From Streptomyces sp. NBRC 110035 (GTDB lineage Bacteria; Actinomycetota; Actinomycetes; Streptomycetales; Streptomycetaceae): DNA of 56,436 nucleotides. Shown here in pieces: positions 1-8,806 of this stretch. Below the pieces are notes generated by a model, which did not search any database, was not told the DNA's origin, and saw nothing but the letters and a program-made list of their open reading frames with translations. The number at the start of each line of letters is the position of its first letter. The first letter of the stretch is position 1. Made by a program: the position numbers and the translations under genes. The stretch spans positions 3,570-60,005 of the forward strand of contig NZ_BBNN01000053.1 in assembly GCF_000829695.1 (NCBI RefSeq), given 5' to 3'.

Positions 1-2106
1 AAAGGCGGCGGGGTTGCTGTGCGCCAGTTGCCGGCGGGCCTGGACGAGGGCACCGACGAGCCGTAGAGCGAGCGGGGTGATGATGCGGGATGGGTAGGGA
101 AGTGCGGCCGAGGCCGACTGGACGGCCTGGTAGGCGAGCGGGGTGGTGTCCAGGGAGGTGTCCAGGGTGTGCAGGACGTGTTCGCTGTCGGCGGTCCGGC
201 CAGAGTTGTAGTGGGCGATGACGGCGCGGGCCAGCACGGTGATGGTCTGGCCCTGCTGGGCGGGGGTTCCTGCGGCGAGGAGGGCGGGCAGGGCGATGCC
301 GTCTTCTTCGAGGACCTGGCAGGCGTGGTATTCGGCGACGCGGTCGGGTTGGAGGGAGCCCCAGTAGCGGCCGGGTTCGGCCGGGTACAGCCGGGCCAGC
401 CATGCCGCGGTGCGTGCCGTTTTGTCGGCGGGCAGGTCGGTGATTGTGCCCAGGACGTGGGTGGCTGCTTCGGTGGTGGTGGCTCCGCACAGCGCGGCGA
501 CGGCGACGGCGGCGGTCAGGGTGGTGGTGGGCAGGTTGAGTTTGAAGGCGGGGGCTTCGGCGCTGTCTTCCCAGAAGCGTGCCTCGTGCTCCAGGAGGAT
601 TTCTTCGGCCGGGGTGCCGGGGGAGGTGTCGGCGGGTTTGGGTCCGTGCTGCAGCAGGGTGACCAGGGCGGTGAGCTGCAGGGTGAGGGCGTTGTCGTAG
701 CGGGGGTGGCCGAGGTCGTCGGGGGGCTGGAGGGCTTTGGCCAGAGTGTTCCAGTCGTGGTCGGGCACGGTGTGGACGCGTGGCAGCAGGCGGGCTAGGT
801 CGCCGGCGGCGTGGGTGAACGCGGTGCGGCGGTCCTGGGCGGGCCGGCTGCGGGGGATGAGCGGGGCGAGCTCGACGGGCTGGGCTTGTTTGAGGAGTCT
901 GCGGGTCGGCGCGTCGGCCTCGCGCAGGGTGGAGTCGGTGCGCCATTCGCCGTCGGAGCGGGCGAGCAGCAGCAGCCTGACGCGGTGGCGGGAGCGGTGC
1001 AGGTGGGTGATCAGGCGGCGCAGCAGGCGGGGGCGGGTCTCGGCGTAGTCGATGACGATCAGCAGGGGCAGGGCGGTGGTCAGGGGGGTGAAGTCGGGTG
1101 GGGTGTCGTGGTCGGTGAGGTCGGGGCGTAGGTGTCCGGTGACCCAGCCGTGGTGGCTGAGGAGGTCGGTCAGGCGTCGGGCCAGGCGGGTTTTGCCCTG
1201 TCCGCCGGGCCCGGTCAGCACCTGTACCGCCGTTGCGGGCGGGCCGTCCTGGCACCAGGCGCGCAGGTCGGCGAGTTCGCTGTCGCGGCCGTGGAAGGTG
1301 ACGGCCTCGGCGTCGGCGCGCAGGAGGGCGGCGGGTGAGTCCAGAAGTCGTTCGGATGCCGCCGGGGTGAGCAGGGCGGCGGGCTCGACGGGTTCCAGGG
1401 CGGGTTCCCAGCCGGTGTGCTCGGTGACCAGGGCGCGGAAGCCGGGGTCGTCGAGGAGGCTCTTGGCGGGGGTGGCGGTCAGGCGGGCGCCTGTGTCGGC
1501 TTGGCGGTCGCGGCGGACGACCCCGCACAGCATGTCCCCGCCGTAGCCGTCGTCGGCCAGGAGGGCGGCTCCGGACATGCCGGACCAGCGGGTGCCGCCG
1601 CCAGCGGGGCCTTCATGGGTGGGGGTGGTACTGGTGATCTCGTAGCGGCCGGCGAGGGCACCGGTGCCCGGGGCGATCGAACCGGTCACCTGCTCGTCCA
1701 GGCGCCGGCCGTCGTCAGGGTCCTTCTGCAGGCGGGGGAAGCCGGTCGCGGTGACCGCGTGGGGCCGCGTGCCGATGAGCAGCCCGTAGCGCTGGGGCGG
1801 CCGGGCCAGCAGATCCGCGAGGGACTGCGGGACCTGCCAGTCCTGGTGGTCGGTGACCTCGATGAGGGCGGAGTCCACCGTCTTGTCCGAGTGCTGCCAG
1901 CGTACGGTTGCTGCGAACTCCCGCCCGCCGGTGTCGGGCAGGCGGACCGTCACCGGGACCCACTGCGCCTGGTCCATCCCCTCCAGGACGTGGGCCGCGG
2001 TCAGCACCAGACGCGGCGCGATGAGGTAGCCCGTTCCGAAGCCCGTGCTCTTCTCACCGTTCTTGAGACGGTTCACCCGGATCTGTACCCGGCGGTCGAA
2101 CTCCAC
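1..2106 (-). CDS. Trypsin-like serine protease fused to P-loop NTPase (conflict-system type), truncated by window edge
   Basis: Only the first 702 residues are visible; the gene runs off the left edge. A GTG start is chosen because an in-frame TGA lies 24 bases upstream and the next methionine is deep inside the protease fold. The N-terminal ~230 residues form a trypsin-like domain with a complete-looking triad: His39 in LVLTAAHV, Asp78 in DSALIEV, Ser178 in GMSGAALL. A P-loop NTPase follows (Walker A GPGGQGKT at about 299-306, Walker B LLIVIDYAE about 60 residues later), then a helical region. Protease-NTPase fusions beside a trypco2 gene are known from surveys of NTP-dependent conflict systems in multicellular bacteria. 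Inferred role: the NTPase senses a trigger and releases the protease. The trypco2 gene lies 54 bp upstream on the same strand, so the two are probably co-transcribed. The ligand and substrate are not predictable. Confidence 0.85.
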   Translation of the reverse strand, partial: MEFDRRVQIRVNRLKNGEKSTGFGTGYLIAPRLVLTAAHVLEGMDQAQWVPVTVRLPDTGGREFAATVRWQHSDKTVDSALIEVTDHQDWQVPQSLADLLARPPQRYGLLIGTRPHAVTATGFPRLQKDPDDGRRLDEQVTGSIAPGTGALAGRYEITSTTPTHEGPAGGGTRWSGMSGAALLADDGYGGDMLCGVVRRDRQADTGARLTATPAKSLLDDPGFRALVTEHTGWEPALEPVEPAALLTPAASERLLDSPAALLRADAEAVTFHGRDSELADLRAWCQDGPPATAVQVLTGPGGQGKTRLARRLTDLLSHHGWVTGHLRPDLTDHDTPPDFTPLTTALPLLIVIDYAETRPRLLRRLITHLHRSRHRVRLLLLARSDGEWRTDSTLREADAPTRRLLKQAQPVELAPLIPRSRPAQDRRTAFTHAAGDLARLLPRVHTVPDHDWNTLAKALQPPDDLGHPRYDNALTLQLTALVTLLQHGPKPADTSPGTPAEEILLEHEARFWEDSAEAPAFKLNLPTTTLTAAVAVAALCGATTTEAATHVLGTITDLPADKTARTAAWLARLYPAEPGRYWGSLQPDRVAEYHACQVLEEDGIALPALLAAGTPAQQGQTITVLARAVIAHYNSGRTADSEHVLHTLDTSLDTTPLAYQAVQSASAALPYPSRIITPLALRLVGALVQARRQLAHSNPAAF

Positions 2107-2160
2107 AGCAGTCCCCCGTTCGTCGTCCTGTCACATGCGGTGTGCCGCTGGTGGGCTGGG

Positions 2161-2487
2161 CTATTCCTCGTCGCTGACGTCGATGTCGCCGCCGCCGGGC
2201 CGGTGCGGGGTCAGCTTCACGGTCACCGTGTGGGTGGCCTTGCGGCCGCTCTCCTTCTTCCCGCCCAGGCTGATCACGCTCCAGCGCAGACCACCGTTGA
2301 CGCCCTTGGTGCCGGTCAGTTCCAGACCGAGATCCAGGGTGATCTCCCCCATCGTGAACCGCACCCCCCGGTCGCCCCGTCCCGCTGGGTCGGCGATCCG
2401 GTCCTGGGCCTCGGCGATCTGATCCCGCAGCAGGGTGATCGCGTCCGCCAGGTCCATCCACTCCTCGTCCGAACTGTTTGCGCTCAT
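2161..2487 (-). CDS. Trypco2-family protein (trypsin co-occurring)
   Basis: A 108-residue protein without signal peptide or membrane segment. The ATG at 2487 is preferred over the ATG at 2493 because a GGAGG lies 9 bases before it, but would abut the earlier start. The N-terminus has a short amphipathic helix (WMDLADAITLLRDQI), followed by a strand-rich core with VRFTMGEITLDLGLELTGTK and a Lys/Thr/Val-rich end, ending in an acidic tail. This layout, helix then beta sandwich, matches the trypco2 (trypsin co-occurring domain 2) family. These genes are found next to trypsin-NTPase conflict proteins, exactly as here. The role is unknown; it could be a cofactor, inhibitor or substrate of the protease encoded downstream. 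Confidence 0.8.
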   Translation of the reverse strand: MSANSSDEEWMDLADAITLLRDQIAEAQDRIADPAGRGDRGVRFTMGEITLDLGLELTGTKGVNGGLRWSVISLGGKKESGRKATHTVTVKLTPHRPGGGDIDVSDEE

Positions 2488-2647
2488 GTCCATCCCCCTC
2501 CGTGTCACCACGCCCACCCCTGCCCTCCCGGCAGGAGGAAAGACGTGTCCTAGTCCTGTTTCCTGGAATGCGTCTCAAGAACCACACCATGCTGGGCGGG
2601 TGTGGAGAACCTGCCGTATCCCGGGCGGGACACGGCGTTGCCGTCTT

Positions 2648-5600
2648 CTACATGCCGTCCTCCAGGTCCTCGTCGTGTGCGGCGTCGGCCGGCTCGCGCA
2701 GAGGCCGCAGCGTCCCGCGGTCGGGAAGGGCGGGCCGGAAGCTGTAGCGGCCCAGGCAGTTGAGGTTCGCGTGCTTGAGCGGGGAGAGCCGGGCCACGTC
2801 CTCGTCCAGGACGTCGTGTTCACGCTGGTCGGCGGGCAGCGCGCGCAGCTGTCCGACGGCGGCGTCCAGGTAGCGGCTGGTCCACAGCACGGCAGCGTTG
2901 AGGACCAGGCCGAGCGCACCAAGCTGGTCCTCCTGGCCCGTCCGGTAGGCCTGCATGATCTGCCCGCGCTTGCCGTGGCAGATGTCCCGGGCCAGCTTGT
3001 GGCGGGACTCCTGCACGGTGAGCTGCCGGTTCATCTGCCGCCGATAGGTGTCGTCCACCGGGTCGACCACGCGCAGTAGGTGCAGCGTCTTGGCGATCCG
3101 CCCGTACTCGGCGAACGCCTGCCCCATCGGGGTCGGGCGACCCTCGCGGCCGAACATCCGCAGCAGGTCATACGCGCGGACCTGCCCGGTCACCAGGGAG
3201 CCGGCCACCCGCAGCATGTCCGGCCAGTGCGTGGTCACCTTGCCCAGGTTGACCTTGTTGCGGGCCAGCGGCTCCAGCGGCCCGTAGCCGCCGGTTTCCA
3301 CGCCGGGCAACTCCGCCCGCCAAAACCGCTGGTCGGCCAGGTCCCTGAACCGGGGCGAAAAATTGTAGCCGAGCATCGAGAACAGGCCGAACACCATGTC
3401 CGAGTACGAGGCGTGGTCGGTGGCGACCATCTCCGGCTTCACCCCGGCGTCCAGGTTCAGCAGGGTGTCCAGGATGTGCAGGGAGTCGCGCGGGGTGCCC
3501 GGCACCACCATCTGCCCGATGCCCACGACCTGGTCATTGACGGCGTTGAGCCAGGTGATGCCGCGTTTGAAGTGGTAGTACTTCGGCGACGGACCGGCGT
3601 TGATGGTGCGCTTGGGCACCACGAACCGCAGTCCGTCGACCGAGGCGAGCAGGCCATCGCCCCAGTGCGCCACAATCGGCACCTGGGCTTGGGCTTCGAT
3701 GAGGCGCGCGTTCGCCGCGGCGATGGTGTCCGCCCGCAGGTAGTACTGGTCGACGTGCACCAGCCGGGCCCTGGTGAGTGCCTCGTCGCCCGGGTCGGCG
3801 ACGGGGGTGTAGCCGATGTTGCACGCCTCGGAGACCAGCAGCGCCACCAGGGAAGTCTTCAGGTTCTCCATACGGGTGCGGCCGTCGCCAAGGTGCACGA
3901 AGGCGTCCAGGAATCCGGTCCAGGAGTCGACCTCGAACAGCAGGTCCGGCAGGTCGATCTTCGGGAGCATCGTCGCGGTGGTCGTGCGCAGCCAGCGCAG
4001 CGACTTCGCTTCGCCGAGGGCGCCGAGCCGGTCCACGTTCAGCTTCAGCCGGCCGCCCGGCTGGACCTCGAAGCTGAGCTTGGCGTCCTGCCCGGCCTCC
4101 TGAAGCCGTTCGGCCATCAGCTGCCAGGCCGCGTCCAAAGCGCGCACCCGCCCGGCGAGGTGTTCTTCGACCGGCTCGTGAAGGCTCAGGCCGTGCAGAA
4201 CGTCCTCGGCGACGGCCTCCCACCGCTTGCCGTCCAGCAGCCTCGCCCGCGGGTCGGCCCAGCGGTTCGACGGCGAGGCGAACACGTCCCTGCGGTTCAG
4301 CGCGCGGTAGAGCTGCTCCAGCACGCACACCATGTACGCGTCACGGTCCACTGCCCCTTCCGGCAGCCCGGGGTTGGAGTACACCGCGCGCTTCCACGCC
4401 GGCGGCACCAGCTTGCCGTCGATCTCGCGGGGGAGCAGTGATTTCTGCTTGACCTTGCGCCGGGCCAGCGCGGGAAGCCGCTTCACCGCCTGAAGCACCC
4501 GCGTGCCGCCGGAGGCCGCCCCCAGCGCGGCCGACTCACCAAGCAGGGACAGGAACGGGCGGACGGTGTTGTAGCGGGTGGCGAGCAGGCGCCTCATCTC
4601 GGCCTCCGCCTCGTCGTCGCCCGGCGGCAGCAGCTCGTCCAGCAGCGTGGCGGCGGACTCGACCTCGTCCCGCGGCCCGATCTCCGTCTCCAGCGCCCGC
4701 CACATCGCCGCCGCGTCCATGTCGGCGCCGTGCTCGGTGACGAGGTTCAGCTGCTCGCTCCACAGCCGGTAGACCGCCGTGACCGTACGGGACGCCTTCG
4801 CCAACCGCGGCTTCGCCGCCAGCCAGTCCTTGTCCGTCGCCCGGCGAGCGGCGCTGATCAGCTTCACCTGCATCAGCAACGCGAACACATCCAGCGCGTC
4901 ATCGATCGCGGACGCCTCCAGATGCCGCACCACCGACGTCAACAGCGCGGTGCGCTTCGGCTCCGGAGTGCGCTCCAGATTCGGCGCCTTCGACCCCAGC
5001 CCCGTACGGGCCAGCGCCGACAGCCGGTTCGGCGGAACCCTGTCCACCTTCACCCGGCCCAAGCGGAAGGAAGAGATCTCATCGACCCGCTCCAACGGTT
5101 TCGCCATACCCGTGCCCGTCGTCCGCGTCGGCTGCCGGCGCAGCCGCTCCAGCTCCGAGACCCGACGGCCCTCCGGAACCTCCAGCAGCGCCACCAGGTC
5201 GCCAGGCAAGGACGTGTCCGCGCGGCGCGCGGCCCTGGCCACCGCGGCATACAGCCGCTTCTCCGCCGTCCCGCGCACCTCCGCCACCTGCCGGGCCAGC
5301 ACCGAAACCCCCGGCAGCAGCACCCGGTTGCGACGCAGCCAGCCCACCGCCTGGTTGAACAGCGCCACCGGCCCCTCGGCGTGCGTCCACGCCCTACCGT
5401 GCAGGAACGCGCGGAACTTCCGCCCCCACTCGTGGTCCTCGAACTGGTGGTAGCCGTAGGCGTCCCGGATCTCCCATGCGTGCTCGTACGCCGTCATCTG
5501 CCGCCCGGTGTACCGCCTCGCACACGACGCGTCCTCCACGCCCAGGTGCTCCGCCAGGTACTCGACCACCGACCACGGCACATCCAGCGGATCCTCCAGG

Positions 5601-5794
5601 AACAGCCCGAGATAGCGGACCGTGCACATCTGCAGCGCGAACCCGAGACGGTTGTGATCCCCCCGCCGCTTCCCGACCAGCTCCCGATCCACGTCATCCA
5701 GGTAGAAGAACCGCTCCAGCTCCGGACGGGTCGGCTCCTCCACGAACCGCCCGTACGCCGCAGCCTGCTCGTCAGTCAGAAACTCCACCGGCAC
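2648..5794 (-). CDS. tnpA: Tn3-family transposase TnpA
   Basis: About 1048 residues, the normal size for Tn3-family transposases. The start is set at GTG 5794 because family members begin at PVEFLTDEQ; a GTG at 5824 would add ten residues. The DDE catalytic core is visible: first Asp near residue 710 (AHWGDGLLASVDG), second near 790 (ATDHASYSD), and Glu near 930 (LTVQESRHKLARD). The enzyme carries out replicative transposition by binding terminal inverted repeats. No resolvase gene is present beside it. On the promoter side transposon-like sequence seems to end near 5920 with an outward CCCC, where a DUF5753 remnant begins, but no matching repeat is visible on the left. The element therefore looks incomplete. 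The ORF itself appears intact. Confidence 0.93.
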   Translation of the reverse strand: MPVEFLTDEQAAAYGRFVEEPTRPELERFFYLDDVDRELVGKRRGDHNRLGFALQMCTVRYLGLFLEDPLDVPWSVVEYLAEHLGVEDASCARRYTGRQMTAYEHAWEIRDAYGYHQFEDHEWGRKFRAFLHGRAWTHAEGPVALFNQAVGWLRRNRVLLPGVSVLARQVAEVRGTAEKRLYAAVARAARRADTSLPGDLVALLEVPEGRRVSELERLRRQPTRTTGTGMAKPLERVDEISSFRLGRVKVDRVPPNRLSALARTGLGSKAPNLERTPEPKRTALLTSVVRHLEASAIDDALDVFALLMQVKLISAARRATDKDWLAAKPRLAKASRTVTAVYRLWSEQLNLVTEHGADMDAAAMWRALETEIGPRDEVESAATLLDELLPPGDDEAEAEMRRLLATRYNTVRPFLSLLGESAALGAASGGTRVLQAVKRLPALARRKVKQKSLLPREIDGKLVPPAWKRAVYSNPGLPEGAVDRDAYMVCVLEQLYRALNRRDVFASPSNRWADPRARLLDGKRWEAVAEDVLHGLSLHEPVEEHLAGRVRALDAAWQLMAERLQEAGQDAKLSFEVQPGGRLKLNVDRLGALGEAKSLRWLRTTTATMLPKIDLPDLLFEVDSWTGFLDAFVHLGDGRTRMENLKTSLVALLVSEACNIGYTPVADPGDEALTRARLVHVDQYYLRADTIAAANARLIEAQAQVPIVAHWGDGLLASVDGLRFVVPKRTINAGPSPKYYHFKRGITWLNAVNDQVVGIGQMVVPGTPRDSLHILDTLLNLDAGVKPEMVATDHASYSDMVFGLFSMLGYNFSPRFRDLADQRFWRAELPGVETGGYGPLEPLARNKVNLGKVTTHWPDMLRVAGSLVTGQVRAYDLLRMFGREGRPTPMGQAFAEYGRIAKTLHLLRVVDPVDDTYRRQMNRQLTVQESRHKLARDICHGKRGQIMQAYRTGQEDQLGALGLVLNAAVLWTSRYLDAAVGQLRALPADQREHDVLDEDVARLSPLKHANLNCLGRYSFRPALPDRGTLRPLREPADAAHDEDLEDGM

Positions 5795-5913
5795 GCAGCG
5801 GACGCTAACCGCAAACCGAACCACTCATGCGATCTTCGGGCGAACATCCACGAAGCATGGGGTCACTGTGCTACGCGATCAAGATCACGGCCTTGGCGCT
5901 AGTTCCGTTGTTC

Positions 5914-6076
5914 CCCGGGGCCGTACTCGGCCGAGCTCTCCGTCACCCAGCCCCGAGAAATCGAGCTGTACACCAAGGCGTTCGCTCTCCTGAAACAGTC
6001 AGCGGTCTACGGCACCGCCGTCCGCGGCCTCATCTCCACAGCGATGCAGCACTTCGACCAGATGCCTACGGACTAG
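5914..6076 (+). pseudogene. C-terminal remnant of a helix-turn-helix/DUF5753 regulator
   Basis: The frame ending at the TAG at 6074-6076 encodes a stretch (AELSVTQPREIELYTKAF and onward) that looks like the last ~50 residues of DUF5753, the C-terminal domain of Streptomyces XRE-type regulators such as BldB-partner proteins. No helix-turn-helix or upstream part exists; homology begins right where the Tn3-like sequence ends. A DUF397 gene follows 12 bp later, the usual partner order for this family. I infer that the regulator was cut in two by the transposon or by a deletion next to it. Confidence 0.6.
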
Positions 6077-6088
6077 GAGAGCGGCCCC

Positions 6089-6331
6089 ATGCAGCCCGTG
6101 ACCCCGAACTGGCGAACCAGCTCCTACACCGAGACACAGAACTGCGTTGAACTGGCCGACAGCGATCCGAACAAGGTGATGGTCCGGGACACGAAGGCAC
6201 GCAGCCGGGGAACCGTGACCGTCCTGCGGGACACTTGGACGATCTTCGGCGTGTGCGTATCCGCAGGGAGGCGTACCTCCGGAGTGCGCCGGCTCGCCAC
6301 TGCTCCGAGGACGAGATCCGACGAGCGATAG
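6089..6331 (+). pseudogene. DUF397 protein, C-terminus replaced by fusion to downstream gene
   Basis: ATG preceded by AGGAGAG at a good distance. The first ~55 residues follow DUF397 (NWRTSSYTETQNCVELAD, then a VMVRDTKARSRG segment). Family members are about 60-70 residues and end in a Trp-x-x-Phe segment, here TWTIFGV. After that the frame reads Arg-rich sequence that is out of frame with the EcsC-like gene starting at about 6250. DUF397 proteins are small partners of XRE/DUF5753 regulators, as seen here. The 3' end seems lost in a deletion that joined it to the next gene, so it may or may not still be functional. Confidence 0.6.
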
Positions 6332-7196
6332 AGGAGACTCCCGCTGCCGCGGGCATCACCGTCGAGGTCCTCGACAAGGTCGCCAACGAATCCATCCGCT
6401 ACGAAACCACCACGGTCAGCGCTCTCTCGGCCGCCGCCGGGATACCCGGCATCCTCGCCCTTCCCGCCACGGTGCCCGCCGACACGGCCCAGTACGTCGG
6501 CCACATGCTGCGCATCGCCCAGAAGCTTGCCTACCTCTACAGCTGGCCCGAGCTGTTCTCCGGCGAGGGCGATGGCGTCGACGACGCGACCAAGGCGGTG
6601 CTCACACTGTTCTTCGGCGTGATGTTCGGCACCCAGTCGGCGAACGCCGCTGCGGGAAAGTCGCGGGGATGATCGCGGAGCAGGTCACCAAGGAACTGCC
6701 CAAGAAGGCACTCACCCATGGGGTCGTCTACCCGATGGTGAAGAAGGTCGCGAAGTACCTCGGTGTCAAGATGACGACGCAGTCCTTCGCCAAGGGCGAC
6801 TCTGTTGCTCCATTACGGAGAGTGACGCCGGCCCGTCGGCGGGGCGCAGGGAACGGACCTCGCGAGGAAACGGTCCGGCCCCGGCCGGCCCCTCTCGGCT
6901 GCGGTGCGTGACCATCCCCCGAATTGAGCAACGGAGTCAAGGGCGTCTCCAAAGCCATCCCCGTCATCGGGGCCGTCGTGTCCGGCGGGCTCACTCTCGC
7001 GACCTACCGTCCGATGGCCAAGAGGCTCAAGAACCACCTCGCCGGCCTGCCCCTGGCGGACCCGTCGCACCGAGTGTCGGAGGGGGACGTCGTGGACGGC
7101 GAAGTCGTGGAAGAACACGAGACCTTCGCACCAGTGGACGCCGAACTGCACGGTGCGGACACTCCTACCCTCAAGCTGGAGGAACCCAGGCCCTGA
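6235..7196 (+). pseudogene. EcsC-like family protein, 5'-truncated, frameshifted and interrupted by a MITE-like insertion
   Basis: Three reading segments make one protein. Segment one (to about 6660) encodes CSEDEIRRAIEETPAAAGIT, then an Ala/Gly/Leu-rich region and a hydrophobic stretch. At GGAAAGTCGC one base appears deleted (AAGGTC expected), moving the frame to 6669, where the sequence continues MIAEQVTKELPKKALTHGV. At 6798 a 141-bp element interrupts the frame and supplies a stop. The protein resumes at 6945 (VSKAIPVIGAVVSGGLTLAT) and ends at 7196. The glycine-rich hydrophobic repeats resemble the EcsC-like proteins common in actinobacteria, but the family call is by recollection. The N-terminus is missing and fused to the DUF397 gene. 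Confidence 0.7.
6798..6938. mobile_element. 141-bp MITE-like element with terminal inverted repeats and 6-bp target duplication
   Basis: The left end GACTCTGTTGCTCCATT and the reverse complement of the right end, GACTCCGTTGCTCAATT, agree at 15 of 17 positions. The element is flanked by AAGGGC on both sides (6792-6797 and 6939-6944). Removing element plus one AAGGGC restores a continuous EcsC-like protein across the junction (SFAKG joined to VSKAIPVIG). The interior has no coding capacity, so it is non-autonomous and would need a transposase recognising these ends, which I do not see in this window. Confidence 0.85.
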
Positions 7197-7273
7197 CGCC
7201 GCGAGTGCCCACCACCGGGGCGGGGATCTGTCGGCCTGTGGGCTTGCTCGTCACCCCGTCCCGCTGATCACCG

Positions 7274-7906
7274 TTACCCGCGACAACCCGTCGAAGCACC
7301 GACCCCCCGCGGTGGGGCCAGGGGAGCGATCTCCCGGTCGAAGAAATCGTGGAATTCCTCACCACGCTCATACAGCGCATCGAACCCGGTGTTCGTCTCC
7401 CGGATCAGTGAGCGGTCGGTGTAGCGGTGGGCGCCGGCCGCATTTCCGTCCTCGTCGTACACGACCTCGTACATGACCACATCGCCGAGGATCACGACTT
7501 CCGGGACCGGGTGATTTCGCTCGATGCCGGAAATATCGCGAGCGTCGATGACTCTGATCGCGTCACCCGCGTCCACGCGCACACGCAGGACGGACAACTC
7601 CCATTGCACATACGGCGTGACAGGAAATTCCACCACCCGGAGGCGACGGTGCGTGACGCCCAGTTCCGACGCCCGCCGGATTTCCCGGGCGTAGTCCTCG
7701 CGCCTCTCGTCGGCCAGCGACAGCGCCCTCTCCCAGTCGCCGTCGGCGAAGGCCTCCCAGCTCGGGAAGCCGCGCTCCTTGAAGTGCTGGCCGCGCTCGA
7801 GCTTGTTGAGGAAGTCGATCCCGTCGGTGTAGACCCGGCCCAAGTCGGCGTGGTACGTGGGGCGGTCCAGGCGTTCGGAGGTGCCTCTGGAGAAGGAGTC
7901 AAACAC
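7274..7906 (-). CDS. DUF6879 family protein
   Basis: A 210-residue soluble protein with GTG start, overlapping the stop of the upstream gene by 8 bases, so translation is probably coupled. The visible features match DUF6879: an N-terminal segment naming a large helix, the block FPSWEAFADGDWERALSL near residue 48, a RRLRVVEFPVTPYVQWEL strand region near the middle, and a terminal FHDFFDREI helix. The family is common in Streptomyces next to DUF397, XRE regulators and small uncharacterised genes. Its biochemical activity is unknown. No membrane or signal sequence is present. It is transcribed toward the EcsC-like pseudogene and convergent with it. Confidence 0.75.
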   Translation of the reverse strand: MFDSFSRGTSERLDRPTYHADLGRVYTDGIDFLNKLERGQHFKERGFPSWEAFADGDWERALSLADERREDYAREIRRASELGVTHRRLRVVEFPVTPYVQWELSVLRVRVDAGDAIRVIDARDISGIERNHPVPEVVILGDVVMYEVVYDEDGNAAGAHRYTDRSLIRETNTGFDALYERGEEFHDFFDREIAPLAPPRGVGASTGCRG

Positions 7907-8168
7907 TGGGGATGTCCGGCTTCGCCGCGATGAGCATGTTCCTGGGGATGACCACGAGGCGTTCGTCCGACCCGATCGAGACTCCGGCGGGCAGGTTCCT
8001 GCCGAGTGACTGGGTGAGGTCCCGGCCGATGACGGCGATGTCGCCGTTGGCGAGTTCCCAGATGTCCGGGCAGTCAGGAGTTCCGGTGGTGTTTCCGAGG
8101 TCCTGGGGAGTCCTCCCTAAACGCTGTTTGAAACTCGTGTCCGGATCTGCTTCCCATGGCCTGGTCAT
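7899..8168 (-). CDS. Small hypothetical protein paired with DUF6879
   Basis: 89 residues, ATG start with a GAGGG-type site upstream. The middle reads CPDIWELANGDIAVIGRDLT, then an LPAGVSIGSDERLVVIPRN segment that looks like a compact beta-rich fold. It overlaps the DUF6879 gene by 8 bases and so forms a two-gene operon with it. I recall similar short proteins upstream of DUF6879 genes but know of no named function. No catalytic motif can be seen. Confidence 0.7.
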   Translation of the reverse strand: MTRPWEADPDTSFKQRLGRTPQDLGNTTGTPDCPDIWELANGDIAVIGRDLTQSLGRNLPAGVSIGSDERLVVIPRNMLIAAKPDIPSV

Positions 8169-8395
8169 TTCCCTCGCCCCCTGGATCGGTCAGGATGCTT
8201 CACTGTAGCGTGCAACTGGCCTGCCTGGCCATATGCCAGAGCCTGGCGGCGGGGTAATGGCGAGGATTGATTCCTCCTTGTTCCCTGTCGTTCGGAGGTG
8301 GAATGATATTGATCGGAAAGAAAGTCATACCAACGCCCGGCAGGTGGCGTTTTCCCTATGTGGTATCGGATAATCGGGTGAATGGAGGGGCGGCT

Positions 8396-8806
8396 GTGGA
8401 AGCAGAAGTGGCCTTGCTCGCACAGAGCGCGGGGACCACTCTGGTCGCGCTGATGGCGACCGATGCCTGGCGCCACGCGCGTGACGGGATCACACGGCTC
8501 TGGCGCCGGACGCAACCCGAGCGCGCCGAGACCGTCACCGCCGAGTGGGAGGCCGGCCGCGAGGACGCGCTGGCCGCCGTGGCCGCGGACGACCGGGAGA
8601 CCCTGGACGAACTGCGCCTCCAGTGGCAGGGGACGGTGCGACGGCTGCTCGTCGCCCGGCCCGCCGCCATTGAGGAACTGCGCGCACTGCTGGACCAGCT
8701 CGACCCCGGTGGCTCGGCCGCGCGGCAGATCACCCAGCACGCCACCGCGTCCGGTCAGGCCCGGGTCTACCAGGCGGGACGAGACCAGCACATCGCCGAG
8801 CGATGA
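8396..8806 (+). CDS. Small helical helper of STAND NTPase with C-terminal GRDQ motif
   Basis: 136 residues from GTG 8396, chosen because GGAGGGG lies 5 bases upstream; the frame is open further upstream but into AT-richer sequence. The N-terminus is an Ala/Leu helix (LLAQSAGTTLVALMATDAW), the centre a long charged helical region, and the C-terminus ends in QARVYQAGRDQHIAER. The stop overlaps the ATG of the NB-ARC gene (ATGA), and that protein starts with a near copy of the same motif (RVYQSSGDQHISEHHH). A shared tag in two coupled genes suggests that the products associate. The overall layout matches the product of 52037-52705, the helper near the NACHT gene. Function is inferred from context only. 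Confidence 0.75.
   Translation: MEAEVALLAQSAGTTLVALMATDAWRHARDGITRLWRRTQPERAETVTAEWEAGREDALAAVAADDRETLDELRLQWQGTVRRLLVARPAAIEELRALLDQLDPGGSAARQITQHATASGQARVYQAGRDQHIAER

Noticed and set aside
2494..2647. Left terminal inverted repeat of the Tn3 element
   Set aside because: No GGGG-starting sequence matching the presumed right end is present; the similarity of CCATGCT words on both sides is too short.
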